Assembly: GCA_020091685.1 (NCBI GenBank)
Contig: CM034591.1
Location: forward strand, 10,612,833 to 10,676,832
Reading direction: 5' to 3'
Source: Lutjanus erythropterus
Lineage: Eukaryota; Chordata; Actinopteri; Lutjaniformes; Lutjanidae
Length of the DNA stretch: 64,000 nt
The position numbers and the translations under genes are program-made. How positions within the stretch are numbered: position 1 is the stretch's first letter; each line of letters begins with the position of its first letter. Below, piece after piece: positions 1 through 11,325 of this stretch. The notes below the pieces were generated by a model. The model made no database searches and had not been told where the DNA came from. It saw nothing but the letters and a program-made list of their open reading frames with translations.

Positions 1-1419
1 TACGATGTGATTGATACCGCAATATCAATCTTTCATTCAACATACGGTGTGGGGATATTTCAGCTCAATAATTTCAAACAAGAGAGAATAATAGATAGTC
101 TGAGCAACACCCCAACTCTTCTATGAAAAACTACATTAACAAATGAACAAAACTAGGTCAAAACCTTGTATATTGCTGGATTTTTAATTTGAAACAAGGG
201 CTTTTAATCTGAAATGGCATTTATGATGTACACAGGAGGTGGACCGTCTGCACTGATTTGTTTATGTTTATACACGATGCAGTGTACCTAAGCTTTCCAG
301 GTAATTTCATTATTGTGTGTTGGACTGATGTATGAGTGTTTTCTTATTTAAACGATTAGCAAAGTTGTTTTCAGTCACTTTAAATGAGTCCATGCAAGCA
401 GTAATGTCACTGCAGCAAATACTGTGGGACATTTAAGCACCAACTATGTTTGCTAGTCGCTGCTGTTGTCGTAGTTATAAATTTGACAGAACAGAGGAAA
501 CTCTCCAGAAAACACAGATAATCAATGAATTTGCAGTGCTGTGCCTCGTCTGTAAATGCACACACAGAATCTCACTTAACAGGGAGACGCATCCTGTTTT
601 CACTAATCAATGTTATGTAATGTTAATTTTAATGACCTGGTCCAGCCAATCCACAGATTAACGGTTGTATCTGTAGTCCGTGCATCGCTAGTTTGCACCA
701 ATTAATTTGGAAAGAGCAAAAGCCGATCGGAAAACTCTTAACTAGCTTTGCTGCATTCCAGCCAAAAATACAGGCATCAGATGTCCAACAAACTACTTGG
801 CTACACAAAAGTATCTATCTACCACAAAAAGTCCATTAATATACAGATGAAATTCTGGGATGAGACTACAAAACATCAATATGAACGATGTGGAACATAA
901 ATGAGTCTGTTTTATCCTGTGTAAAGTGTCTTAGTGGAAGATGACTGACACACGATCAGGGATGCATCACAATGTCCCGACAAAAAGATGAGCATGTCAG
1001 ATGATTTTTGTCTTGTCTTCTGCAATAGGTGTCTGTGATGTTGACTCACACTGAACTATGTTTTACAAATCTTCTGTGCACAATCGTAATTATGGCAAAG
1101 CAAAAGATGAATTTTGTTTTATTTATCGTCAACAAACTTGTAACCACTTGACTATTTTCCCTCAATTTAGCATCACTGTACCAGATTAACTGTACCTGAG
1201 GGTGCAATGTCCACCTCTACAGGGGTGGAGATCTGATACCAACTCTGGAGGGGACAACTGCATCAGATTTTCCTTAAAAATCCTGAGGGAGACACCAAAA
1301 GTAGTGCTGTAACTCTGCTAATGAACACTCTCTCAAACTGAGAGCAAATATCAGCTAACTGCTAGCTAATATTAAGACTGACCTGTAGTTCGACACAGCG
1401 AAAATGAAGGCTGGTGATG

Positions 1420-1690
1420 AATAGAAATGTGTTTTATGGTACTGAGTTGTAGAAGTAAAGAAAAGTCTATGAATGTCAAAGGATGGTGGGGGTCATTATC
1501 TTTTGAAACTTAAAAATGTGTTATTAATTGTCTATAATTAGCACAAGTGCTTTCAGTGCATATATTATTAATAGTATTGAAATTACAGTTGTGTTTTAAG
1601 TGATATATTGCAGGGATGAATAGTATTTTTCCCAGGATGAGGGGGTCATGTTCCCTCTGTCCCCTCTAATATTTCTGCCTATGAATGGTT
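1420..1690. repeat. Interspersed repeat, copy 1 of 2 in the window
   Basis: This stretch aligns with about 47560-47960. Both contain an AAAAAT..T(C/G)TATAAT(T/C)AGCACAAGTGCTT core, then a T-rich stretch, GTGATATNTTG, and a run rich in CCC/GGG (CCCTCTGTCCCCTCTAATAT here, CCCTGCCCCCCCTGTAATGT there). No clear ends or open frame are seen, so the class is unknown. Confidence 0.5.
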
Positions 1691-3031
1691 CCAGGTTTAC
1701 CTTCACTCACAAAATTGTGTTTAGATGCATAAACGCTACTTGTTGAGGTGTCAGGTGGAAAATGGAAGCCATTTCAAATCACCTACTCGTATGTAAAAGG
1801 CCGTTAGCTGTGATTGGTCGGGATCTAACACGTCGTCTCCGCCATCTAAGAAAAACATTGTGCTGTATGATCCCAGCATGTTGGACTTTTAAAGACAGAT
1901 ACAGTAACCGAACAGAGAGAAATCACCTTCTCAACAACTGAGAGTTCGGTAACCACCTGTTCTAAATTTCCACCTCCAGATCTTTGCTCCGTCCCCATCT
2001 GTCATCGCAGACATCAAAGACTTTTAGAGCATCCGTTAACTCCTACATGGTAATATGGACAGGTGATAGCAAAGAAACAGCCGTGTCTGTCTTTGCAGAG
2101 GTTATGAATAACATACTAATGAGACCCTTCAAAGAAATCCAACTTAAGACGGAAATCCTTTATATGGCACATTTTTGAAAAAAAAAACTTTTGAAGGATT
2201 CAACTGTGTCTTTAAAAGTATCCGAAAGTACTTCAGAGGAGAGGAACGACTGGTGAAGAATTACCGAGCAGAATCAGACATCCAAGAATCAGCGCCGTCT
2301 CAAACCACCATACAGGGTGCGCTGGTTTTGAATCACCTAGTATCTGTGGCTCAGGATAAAACTGTCCGACTGAGAAAGAAAACAAGACACATGACCAAGC
2401 CGAAGCATCAGCGGCGGAAGCTTAATGCGATAATCCCCGCTGTCAGTGAGTCACCCTGCCTTCAATTGGTAGCTTTGACACATCTTCATAAACTTTCATC
2501 TCGTGTCTGCAGCTTCGCCGTCCCCACTTTCAAGGACCCCCGTTTGCACCGCGCACCAAAGACCAATTAGACACTCTGTGCAGATTCCCCTTTCACTCTC
2601 CCTTACACACCAAGTTTTAATTGACAGCAGCTCTTCTATCTCTCGTGTAATGCCTGAGAGGGACAGGAGACTCTCAAGGAGAAAAAAAAAGAAAGTTCCA
2701 CTGCTTTTCTTTTTAATTGTCAGTGTTGTATTAAAATCAAAAGAGCGGTCTCTGTAATGTATTCGCCACACAATCCGCTTCTACTCCGAAGGCAGGAGCA
2801 TGGGGGTCCACTTCAATATCGCAAAAGACTTCCCTGGTTGTTCAGAGTGCGCTTGCTAATTACCAACGGAGGCACCCTTGGGGGGGCGGGTGCGCACACT
2901 GGATAGTGTTTTGTAATTAATACAAGGTAGATTAATAAGTACCTTTTTAGCCAGCTCCCATTGGAGGTCAGAGGTACTCGGAGACAATTCCAGAGGTGTT
3001 TAAGACGTTTAGCTTCAGATGCGGCGCCGTG

Positions 3032-3237
3032 CTTGGAACTAAAGGTTGGAAAGTAATGATATTCTAGCTCACACCACACTGGCGCCTCGTGGTTACCAAT
3101 GTGATGACCTTATATTTAATTTCTCTGAAGGCAGGAATCCCATTGCAGGGCTGGATTTAGATGAATGAGACCTATTTCAGCTATTTTCTGTTGATACCAC
3201 AAGTTGCAAAGTTATCATTTCTGCAGGACCCACTGCA
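3032..3237. repeat. Local direct duplication, copy 1
   Basis: About 206 bases, alignable throughout to 3960-4158 in the same orientation, with scattered substitutions and small indels. Both copies carry TTGGAACT, AATGATATTCTAGCTCACAC, GTGATGACCTTA, GGATTTAGATGAATGAG, CTATTTCAGCTATTTTCTGT and CACAAGTTGCAAAGTTAT, and both end at TTTCTGCAGG. There is no open frame and no inverted ends. Confidence 0.85.
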
Positions 3238-3959
3238 GGGAGACGAGTTTGCCTTTCTGTGTCTTTCTCAGCTCATGTCTGTGCAGGAGAGCAGAGAGGA
3301 AGGAGTTTTTAAGTTGTCTTAACTGTCTGTGTGTTCAGTTCTCAGGTCTTTTGTAGCGTCTAACTGAAACTGGTTTGAAGTTTAGTTTCTCTCCTGTTTC
3401 AGATATCTGCTTTATTTAACTGTGTGAAATAATAGATTAGACTTAACACTGTAACTTATGCCTTAAAGTCTGAGCACTTATGTTTTGTATTAACCATGTG
3501 AAGTAAACTGGGTCTGTCAATAATAATAATAAAAATAATAATGATATTACCATGACTGTGATGCTAATATTTGTTAGCCCATCAATAGGAATTTCTATTA
3601 TGTGTTAGCATCAAGCTAAAGGACCAAGCGCTACATAGTTATATATATAAAATATCCATCAAGGAATCATTAAATTCAGTCAAACCGAGTCAAGCTAAGA
3701 AGCACATGTGTACGAAAAAGGAGCAAAAGACAGGCGACAGGCCTTCATTGTCTCAGCCAAAATGGTGGAATAATTATCATGTGTCATGTTTGCATCACTG
3801 CCGAAACAGGAGCTGATAAATACCCGTGGCTGCCGCAGAGTCATTTGACCCGGGAGCGACTGCTGATCGAATCTTTTCCCACTGAACACAAAAGCCAGAG
3901 GTAAGTTTTTCTCCAGTGTAAAAGGGTCTCTACAGTAGACGGCAGTCAGTACGCCCCTA

Positions 3960-4158
3960 CTTGGAACTGAAGTTTGGAAAGTCTAATGATATTCTAGCTC
4001 ACACCGCGGTGGAGTCTTGTGGTTACCAGTGTGATGACCTTACATTTAATTTCACTGAAGGTAGCACTCCCATCGCGGGGACTGGATTTAGATGAATGAG
4101 TCCTATTTCAGCTATTTTCTGTTGACCCCACAAGTTGCAAAGTTATTATTTCTGCAGG
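3960..4158. repeat. Local direct duplication, copy 2
   Basis: Partner of 3032-3237, offset by 928 bases. The unit does not look like any other repeat in the window, so it is either a local segmental duplication or two insertions of one element family. Confidence 0.85.
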
Positions 4159-4392
4159 CCCGGTACACAGGGGTTAGGTAAACAAAGTGCTTTCTTAATT
4201 GGTGAGAATCAAACTTCCCATGTCCGGTGCAATTCTCTCAGAGGGGATTTGAGCTGCTCTGCCTGAGCTAATGAGAGCCAGAGCAGTGAGAGCACAGGCG
4301 CTGTGACACTCTCTCTGGGCTCTTAATTTGTGAACTTCCCCCTCAGCTGGCAACCCTGCAGCCTCGTCTCCCGGCTGAAGTGGTTCCACTGG

Positions 4393-4409
4393 CCCCCCCC
4401 CCCCCCCCC
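4393..4409 (+). repeat. Poly(C) run
   Basis: An uninterrupted run of about 17 C. Confidence 0.95.
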
Positions 4410-4689
4410 TTCTCTGGAATAGCATTAACACCTTGGGGAGCAGGCGCCAGGACTAACAGGTTAGCTTTTGGAGGCCAGAGGCATCAGGTACAAAAGGAGG
4501 AGTACATTATGGTCTGTGTTGCTTTTCAGAAGCTGAGAGTGTGAGAGAGCCAGGGGACGCTGAGCACAGCAGCATGATGCATTAGAGAAACTACTGGTGA
4601 CTTTGATGGGTAAAGGTGAGTTTGGACAGTTTCTGCAAGAGTAGGACTACAGACAAACCCCAGAAAATTTGTATCATTTTAAGGCTCAT

Positions 4690-5537
4690 TTTAAAGGAAT
4701 AGTTTTGATGTGGGGTTTTTCAAAGACATCAATATCTGTTTAATTGTACACTATATTTTGAATATTTTCACCCTTTCACCATGTCATCAGACACCCTTTA
4801 CTAACTGGAAACTGTTGTTAAACAAGCCAGGTATCACTTTCTCCAAACCAACCAAACTCCTGAAGGAAAATCAATACTTTTACCACACAGATCAGAGGAG
4901 GTGTGGATCTACTGCTGCCTTGATTGATGAGTTTGTTTGTTTTATTTTATGACTGTGGTGAATCCAAACTAACTTTTAGAGCACCAAAGTTACACAATAA
5001 CACGAACAAATTAACAGATTGAGGCAGCGGCAGACCGGCAGCTCCTTTGTTCTGCCAAGTAAAATGACTGATTTTGCTAATGGAGTTTGGTTTGTTTGGA
5101 CAGAGCGATATATGACTCATATAATGGTGGTTTCCCATCAGAAAATGGCACTTTATTTACTGATTTATTTATAACGTTCTGTATTATTACCCCTTTATTA
5201 TTATGTATTTGCACTGTTTTGTTTTTCAAATCTTTTTATGTCTCTTAATCTGTATTTTTTGTCACAGAGAATTGATTTATATGCATGTATAATTGTTTAT
5301 GAAATCAATATTTGATTATTGTATGGTAACAGTGATACTGTCGGAGCAGAAACATGTGGGGAGTATATTGTGTTTATCCAGCTACGTCTGTGATTTATTG
5401 CATTTTGTATGGCTTTAAATACCAATAAAAAGACCTTAAGTTTAAAAATGAAAAACTGTCTGATGGCTAGGAAAAGCCTTGAAAATATTTTAAATAGAAC
5501 ATACTCTTGAACTGATATTGATTGATGATCCCTTTAA
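4690..5537. mobile_element. Foldback DNA element with TTAA ends (copy A), interrupted by an insert
   Basis: The left end TTAAAGGAATAGTTT and the right end ATCCCTTTAA are inverted relatives. The ATCAATATC and AATATTTT segments and the terminal CAGACA motif recur inverted on the far side. The arms contain CCAAACTCC on the left and GGAGTTTGG on the right. TTAA-type ends fit a piggyBac-like non-autonomous element. About 5148-5450 breaks the right arm with unrelated AT-rich DNA ending in AATAAAAAGACC; that insert looks like a transcript or LINE 3' end but is unclassified. Confidence 0.65.
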
Positions 5538-5594
5538 TTTTTCAAAGGGATCAAAAAGGTAAACACAACTTGCAGTCAGAGCTCATGTTCATAC

Positions 5595-5745
5595 CTTTCT
5601 TCTAGCAGCTTGTCTCCTAACATCCAGCGGACATGCGGCGCAGGGTAACCAGTGACCACGCAGGGCAGCAGCACGCTGGTGCCCACCACCTTGGTGACAG
5701 ACGCAGGCTGCGCCAGGAACTCCAGCTTCCTGTCTTCTCCGGTTT
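5595..5745 (-). CDS. neo1: Neogenin-like receptor, first half of Ig domain 3 (probable exon 4)
   Basis: This 151-nt internal exon (2+147+2) was found by walking the frame on from the Ig2 exon; it has no start or stop of its own. The acceptor is gtcttag (AG at 5747-5746), preceded by a strong pyrimidine tract; the donor is AAAG/gtatga (GT at 5594-5593). The split codon becomes Glu and the frame reads on as TGEDRKLEFLAQPASVTKVV, then the first Ig Cys (LLPCVV), GYPAPHVRWM with the core Trp, and GDKLLEE. This matches the first half of Ig3 in neogenin/DCC, a domain that is split by an intron. The phase-2 end means the next exon must begin with one base completing the codon. That exon should carry the second Cys; I could not find it between 5594 and 1, so it probably lies left of the window. 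Confidence 0.9.
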
Positions 5746-6042
5746 CTAAGACGGGAGAGAAAAAAGGTCAGAGTTCGGGCCGGGGTGAAGCAGAGCAGCG
5801 ACCTTCTACGAAACAGGTGTCATCTGTCTTAAAAACTTCAAAAGAGCTCATGTCTGACGGGCATTTGTCCCAAGACACCCAAACCGAGAGCGGTCAGATG
5901 AATGATGTTCGCGGTGGCGTCTGAGACGGCTGAAGTCGCAGCTCTTTAGGAGTTTGGACTGATGCTACGGGATTCCAGCTGCAACTTACTGCCCGAGAGG
6001 CATCCTGCAAAAACCTCGAGTGACCCCGACACATAGACAGGA

Positions 6043-6768
6043 CTGCAGCTGCAATGATTAACTGATTAATCAATGAACTGTCAATTATTAAATCAACTGT
6101 CAACTATTTTGATAATGACAATTAGAGTATAGGGTATTTAGAGGTTTATATAGTCCTAATCTTCACTAGAACAAATATTTTCACATTTCATATTATGTTA
6201 TTTTACTTTTTTCTGGCTTTTTTCTTTAAACAGAAATATTTGACCTAACAGAATAATTGTATTTATTATCTGGGGACAGTTTTTATCCAGAGCTCCTAAT
6301 ATAATGTTTAAAGATGTAAATTCAAAGTGAATGTCAGGAAGCCTCAGCCAGTCTGATGTTGAGACATACGGACAACAGAAAAACAAACACATCTGGTTTT
6401 CCTCTTCGTCATTACAGAATCTACACAGTGATGATTGTTCGATGTTAAACAAGTTAGGATGTTTTTTTTAGTGGCAATCATTTTGTAGAATATCTTTAAA
6501 TGAAAGAATCTGGACTAGGAATCAATTGTTGTGTTGTAAAGTTGTTTCCAGGGTATCAAAATATTAAACTCATCTTCCCAAAAGGAACAAACTGTAGGGG
6601 TTGTGGACAATAAAAGACATTTGAGGACATTAGCTTGGGCTTTATTAACATTTGATGAACATTTTTCACCATTTTCTGACATTTTATGGACCAAACAACT
6701 AATCGATTTATCAAAAAAATTATCAACAGATCGATAATGAAAACAAACATCAGTTGCCACCCTAACCG
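6043..6768. mobile_element. hAT-like DNA element with ATTAATCG-rich ends, split by a LINE
   Basis: The left end GCAGCTGCAATGATTAACTG and the right end CATCAGTTGCCACCCTA are inverted relatives. The right half reads AACATTTTTCACCATTTTCT, GACATTTTATGGACCAAACA, matching the intact copy at 38944-39267. The normal element is about 330 bases; this one is about 726 because a LINE fragment sits in its middle. Confidence 0.7.
6198..6585 (-). mobile_element. LINE C-terminal fragment (L1/Tx1-like), 5'-truncated
   Basis: On the minus strand, 6452-6198 reads as an 84-residue open frame with the cysteine/histidine-type tail of LINE ORF2 proteins: SSLCRFCNDEEENQMCLFFC, CPYVSTSDWL, LNIILGAL and TIILLGQIFLFK. 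In LINEs this zinc-finger-like region follows the reverse transcriptase. Upstream, a second frame carries WEDEFNILIPWKQLYN and a further part resembling the pre-zinc-finger stretch (FFHLKIFYKMIATKKN), so at least one frameshift or stop is present. The element is dead and lies inside the DNA element at 6043-6768. Confidence 0.7.
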
Positions 6769-7604
6769 GTCTTTTTTGTTATTCTATAAGTTTAGTTTAG
6801 ATCATATTTCTATGGAGCTCAAACCAGGATTTTAATGAAAAAACAGAATTCAACTCTCTGTGGAAACACCCAAGTTACTTTATATTCTCAACCTGATTTG
6901 CTGTGACTTCAAAGAAACCAAATAACTGTAAACGTATTTCTGTCGCTTCAACATCTGGCAGCATCTAAACAAAATTTCTTTCAATTTCCTCACACGGTTT
7001 TATGAGAATTTTTCTTCTGCATGCATCCCGGCTTTTGCCACCGCACCGCACATCCATGAAGGAGACATGCAGAGATAAAGACCCCCACTGGGGTCTTGTT
7101 GAAGTCTGATTTATGACCTCTAATATCTTCTCGGCGCTGCCAGGAGCCTGGTGCTTAACAACTCAGTAAATAAAAGTTGTGGACGGGTGAGGCGAGACAC
7201 TGCCACAATGGAATTCAGCCCCCTTTCGAGCTACAGCTGAGTTACTGTTAGCATCACTGATAACCCCAGTGGGAGCTCCACCACTCCTTTTGGCATTCAA
7301 CCATCTCTCATTACACTCCAGATTTCTTCGTGCTGAAGGTAATGAGCAGCCCAGAGAGGACACCATGTACCACTGTAATCAAATGACGCACTGAACTACA
7401 TTTTAATTCCAATTTACTGCACAAGAGCTGCAACAATAGAAACATAATTGCGCCATGCTCAAGGACGTGAAAATGTTTGATTACCAGGTACAATCGAGGA
7501 CAAGCTGCCAGTGTTGCATAACAAAGGAAGTGAAGTGCCCGACAAACCTTTCACGTGCTTGTGATGAAAATTAAATCTCTAAAATCCTTATTTCCTTAAA
7601 TTAC

Positions 7605-7880
7605 CTGGCACGACCTGGAGCTGGGCCTCGTCGCTGAACTTGGACGACCCCACGTTTTCCACCAGGCAGCGGTACAGGCCGGCGTCGGCCTCCGAGGCGT
7701 TGCTGATCACCAGGGCTCCGCTGGGCAGCTGGACCAGCCTGGCGCTCGGCTCCAGCGGCAGCCGGTCTTTCTCCCACCGGGTGAACGGCACCAGATCTGA
7801 GTTGACCTCACACGCCATCACCTGACTGCTCCCGAGGTGCACGGAGGCTGCCGATGGCTGGCTGGCGAACCGGGGCATCC
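7605..7880 (-). CDS. neo1: Neogenin-like receptor, Ig domain 2 exon (probable exon 3)
   Basis: This 276-nt internal exon (2+273+1) has acceptor gtctttcag (AG at 7882-7881) and donor CCAG/gtaatt (GT at 7604-7603). Joined to the preceding exon, the split codon becomes Gly and the frame continues as SVAG-MPRF. It encodes one complete Ig domain: the start PRFASQPS, first Cys in MACEVNSDLVPF, Trp in TRWEKD, then VQLPSGALVISNASEADAG and the second Cys in LYRCLVEN. The stretch SDLVPF.RWE and the linker after Ig1 are neogenin-like; DCC differs here. Neogenin and DCC carry four N-terminal Ig domains that fold into a horseshoe, so this is the second. NAS in VISNASEAD is a potential N-glycosylation sequon. 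A small open frame on the opposite strand is only a shadow of this exon. Confidence 0.94.
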
Positions 7881-9202
7881 CTGAAAGACAACGACAAGAC
7901 AGGGATGTAAAACCAGCACTCGACCTCCAACATAACAACATTTCTGTTTCAGAGGGAAGAGATAAAGGTCACAAACAACCAGACTGAAAAAGTTGCATAA
8001 ATGCATTCACATTAAAATGTTTAAAGGACCTGAAAACATGTTTTCTCAGCAGCTAAATTTGATATGACACAGATTCATTTTGTCATGATTTTTAATTCAG
8101 GTATGTAGCTTTTCAAAGTAAAGACTGATTTCTAGGAGATAAAAAGAAAAAAAATACACATATTGCTGCTTTTTATATATTTCTGTATGGTTTTGCACAT
8201 TTCACACTTGCATTTTGTTGATGCATACTCTATTGTACTGTTGCACCCTGTTTTCACAGTGGTATTAACACTGTTAGTGTCGCACAGTTCGACAGTTTGA
8301 TGCGAGTTTTCAGGAGACTGAACAGGCCTGCTGACTGGACGCACCTGGACAGACCCCAAACCGACCAGACCAGCGAAATGTGATGTGACTTTTCAAATCT
8401 GTCAGTCATAGTATAGAACCCGCCCCATTTTAAATAAATGTTTGTGATTGGCTCGACTGGACTCCAAGGCTCGTGCGCATGAACATGAGCTCGGGGGAGG
8501 TTTCTGTATTTTTCTCCCTCTGAGTTTTTCTGACTGGTTTGAAGTGGGCGCGGCTTGTTGGAATAGGTGACAGACTTCCGTGAGCCATTCAGGATTAAGC
8601 GACATCTGGATCACAGTCTGATTATTGTTAATGAGTTCTTTGGCCACTGTTAATAAAATCTGATGAAACACACCCACAGAGACACAGATTAACTTTGAGG
8701 GTTTAACTCTTCATAGATAATACTTAACAATGATTTTTTTAGCTTTGGTTGTTGTTAGTCATAAATGTTGAACGCAAAATACTAAAACTAAGTTTTCAGG
8801 GCTTTGGGCTTTTATAAAAGTAGCTGATTTCGAAACAATCGTTTTTTTTAAAAACTCCCATCCTTTTCACACTAATTGCAGTGAGGGCTTCACTGAGCTA
8901 CAAATACAAATTAACTTATTCAACTTTTAGCTATATTTATTTTCAAAACATTTTTTCTGAGGCAGATTATATAAACAAGCAGACTGATCGTGGACCTTTA
9001 GCACATCACTGAAAGAACTCATAAAAACTTGTTTCAAACTGTGACAAGATGTATTTTAGTCAAATCGTTAGAGCTGAAAAACATAACAGCATATTGGACG
9101 CAACATCTTGCAATCCATATTCAGAACAGATTTCAGGAGTGAAGAGGGCCAAACGTAACCCCCCCACCCACCCCCCGACCTCTTACATACACAAACCCTC
9201 AT

Positions 9203-9228
9203 GCACACACACACACACACACACACAC
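9203..9228. repeat. (CA)n microsatellite
   Basis: About 13 CA units, followed by CCACCCACACACA. Confidence 0.95.
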
Positions 9229-10193
9229 CACCCACACACAGTTGTGTAGCACAATCGCTTATCCTCGATGGTGGATGTTAATTTGCCACGCGGAGCTGCA
9301 GACACACAGCACTAATTAAAAAAGGCTGGATCCACAGGCTGTTTGTGCTGCTGTACCTCGACTTTCATCTCCACGCAAAATAATTATTTCCTGCGTTTGA
9401 AGCCATTGATCTGAAACCAACACTCGCGGGCCGCGTTCGAAACAATCGCGCACAATGGCTTCAATTAAAAAGAACGCACAACGTCGAAACTGCAAATGGT
9501 ATTCTTGGGGTTGTTAGGGAAGAAGGCAGAGTTGTTTTTTTAAAAAGCAGGAAGGCCACTCCGTCTGCAATAAAAAGAAAATCATGCTGTGTTATTACCA
9601 TGGAGGGCCTCTTGAGTTTTTAGGCTGACTGTGTTTGTCTCCTTGGTAATGTCTGTGTGAGGAAGAAATGACTGGATAAAAATATGTGTGACTAAAGATG
9701 AAAAAAGAGGCTTGTTTCAGGGTGTTTATCTATTTATGAATGCGAGCCTGCCTGCTGTAGCTGTGCTCCGACACAGGAAATGATGCTGAGGACTCGCTGA
9801 GTGACGATTCGGTATCCCTGCCCCCTCTCACCTACAGACAGCTCTTCAAATCCCCTGCCAAGTGCTGCTCCGCGGTAAATCACACTTGAAGATAAGGCCC
9901 CGGCAGCTACAGACTCTCCTCTGGCCCGGGCCGACGCGCTCAGCCTCCCTGAGTATATCCCAGCACAATAGTTCAGCTAATATGGGCTTAGCTGATTCCA
10001 GGACTGATATTTTTGTATCAGAGCTGCCAATCACCTCCTGCATAATCACGCCAGGGAAAAAAAAAAAAGCCTCAGCTGAATCATTTAGATTAGACTCACT
10101 GAAGCTCTTCAATGAATCAAATCTTTTTTTATGATTAGCAGCTGTAGTGCAGGGTGAGTAATCAGTCTAACCAACGTTAGAGGGAATTCTGGG

Positions 10194-10215
10194 ATATATA
10201 TATATATATATATAT
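10194..10215. repeat. (AT)n microsatellite
   Basis: An uninterrupted alternating AT run of about 22 bases. Confidence 0.95.
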
Positions 10216-10274
10216 CACTTAAGGTTTAATTTATCAAGGAAAATAGAATAAATGTTTAAAAAAAGAAGGAATTC

Positions 10275-10485
10275 CATTGCAGGTTAAGAAGCTGTAGTCA
10301 AGAGGCTCAAGGTCTCTGCCTGTTGAAAGGGAGTTTTTTCTTACCGCTATCTCCAAATACTTTCTAACAGTGGAAACTGTTTGGTCTTTGTAAATAATAT
10401 TAGGAAGAATACAGTCTAGACCTGCTGCCCAGAAATGACTTCTGCTGTGAACTGGTTCTATATGAATAAAACTGAACTGAAATGA
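10275..10485 (+). repeat. Teleost interspersed repeat, retroposon-like 3' end
   Basis: Contains GGTCTCTGCCTGTTGAAAGG, GAGTTTTTTCTTACC, TTTGTAAATAATATTAGGAA, ACAGTCTAGACCTGCT and the tail AATAAAACTGAACTGAA. I recognise this string from a repeat found throughout teleost genomes with the same order of motifs and a GAATTGAA-type tail. It is probably a SINE/LINE 3' end; the family name is not assigned. Confidence 0.65.
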
Positions 10486-11109
10486 TGGTGGTGATCTTGA
10501 TGACAGTAACAAAATGTTATTTTTAGAGGTGTCACAAATTGGATATCAATCAAAACGAGCTTTTAATTTCATTTCAACAATTGAAATCAAAGGCAGAATC
10601 TACTATTTTTTTTTCTGCTCTCTGCACTCGCCTACTTGTGGCGCCCAGCATGTGCCAAAAAAAAAAACTTGATACCACACTTGACACCATACAGCCTTTT
10701 TAAAGAAGAATGTAAACGACAGTTTTCAGGACATAAAACCAGTGAAATGTTGATTTCTACAAATCAAGACTTGTCTAACAACGCCACAGCCGTCAGCGCG
10801 GAACAAAACCTTTAAATTGTTACTAAAAGAAGGCAAAGTTTCAAGAGTTTTAAGGGTGTTATTACAGTGACTTAGTAACTTTATTTTTGCGTGTTTGTGT
10901 CTCTCAGGTTCAATGGAGAGGTCCTCTGCATCCTTTTTATTTTTCTTGGCATTATGTTCATTTTTTGTGCCAAAGTGTGATACATTAATTAACTTTATAC
11001 CATGGTATGTGTCGATACCATACCATGCATGATTCTGTTTGGCTGCAGGATCGGCATTAATTCCTGAAAATGAACATCTACTCAGAAGCTCCAGTGCAGC
11101 TGTGTGTTA

Positions 11110-11325
11110 CAGCTCGAGCTATTAGTCAATTAATCTGTCAGTCGACTGTAAGAAAATTTGTTTTGCTTGTTCCAGTTTCCACTTTTCTTTGTCATTAATG
11201 AGAGAAAATGAAGAGTCTTTGGCCACCTGTAGATGGTCTCTGAGATATCGTGATGAGAATTTTTGACAATGTTTTGACATTTTACAGATTAAACAGTTGT
11301 GAAAATGATTGGCAGCTCTCCTATC
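11110..11325. mobile_element. hAT-like ATTAATCG-family element copy
   Basis: CAGCTCGAGCTATTAGTCAA at the left, AATTAATCTGTCAGTCGACT, TGAAGAGTCTTTGG, TTTTGACATTTTACAGATTA, and GGCAGCTCTCC at the right. Its central part most resembles the variant at 48945-49265. Confidence 0.6.

Larger units (their letters stand above)
1..5594 (-). other. 5' part of the neo1 intron after the Ig3a exon
   Basis: It begins with donor AAAG/gtatga at 5594 and runs off the window. I looked for the exon that would complete Ig3 (second Cys in a D-G-Y/F-C context) and found none. It holds a foldback-type repeat at 4690-5537, a 0.2-kb direct duplication (3032-3237 and 3960-4158), a C-run, and a repeat at about 1420-1690 that resembles 47560-47960. 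The block 1-1400 and most of 1700-3000 show nothing recognisable. Confidence 0.8.
5746..7604 (-). other. 1.86-kb neo1 intron between the Ig2 and Ig3a exons
   Basis: A phase-1 intron, with donor CCAG/gtaatt and acceptor gtcttag. Its middle (about 6043-6768) is a DNA-transposon copy that has been invaded by a 5'-truncated LINE; both are listed separately. The remainder, 5746-6040 and 6770-7600, shows no other recognisable feature. Confidence 0.9.

Noticed and set aside
2175..2570. 131-codon open frame, plus strand
   Set aside because: Begins in a poly(A) stretch and shows no recognisable domain; frames overlap on both strands. Treated as chance.
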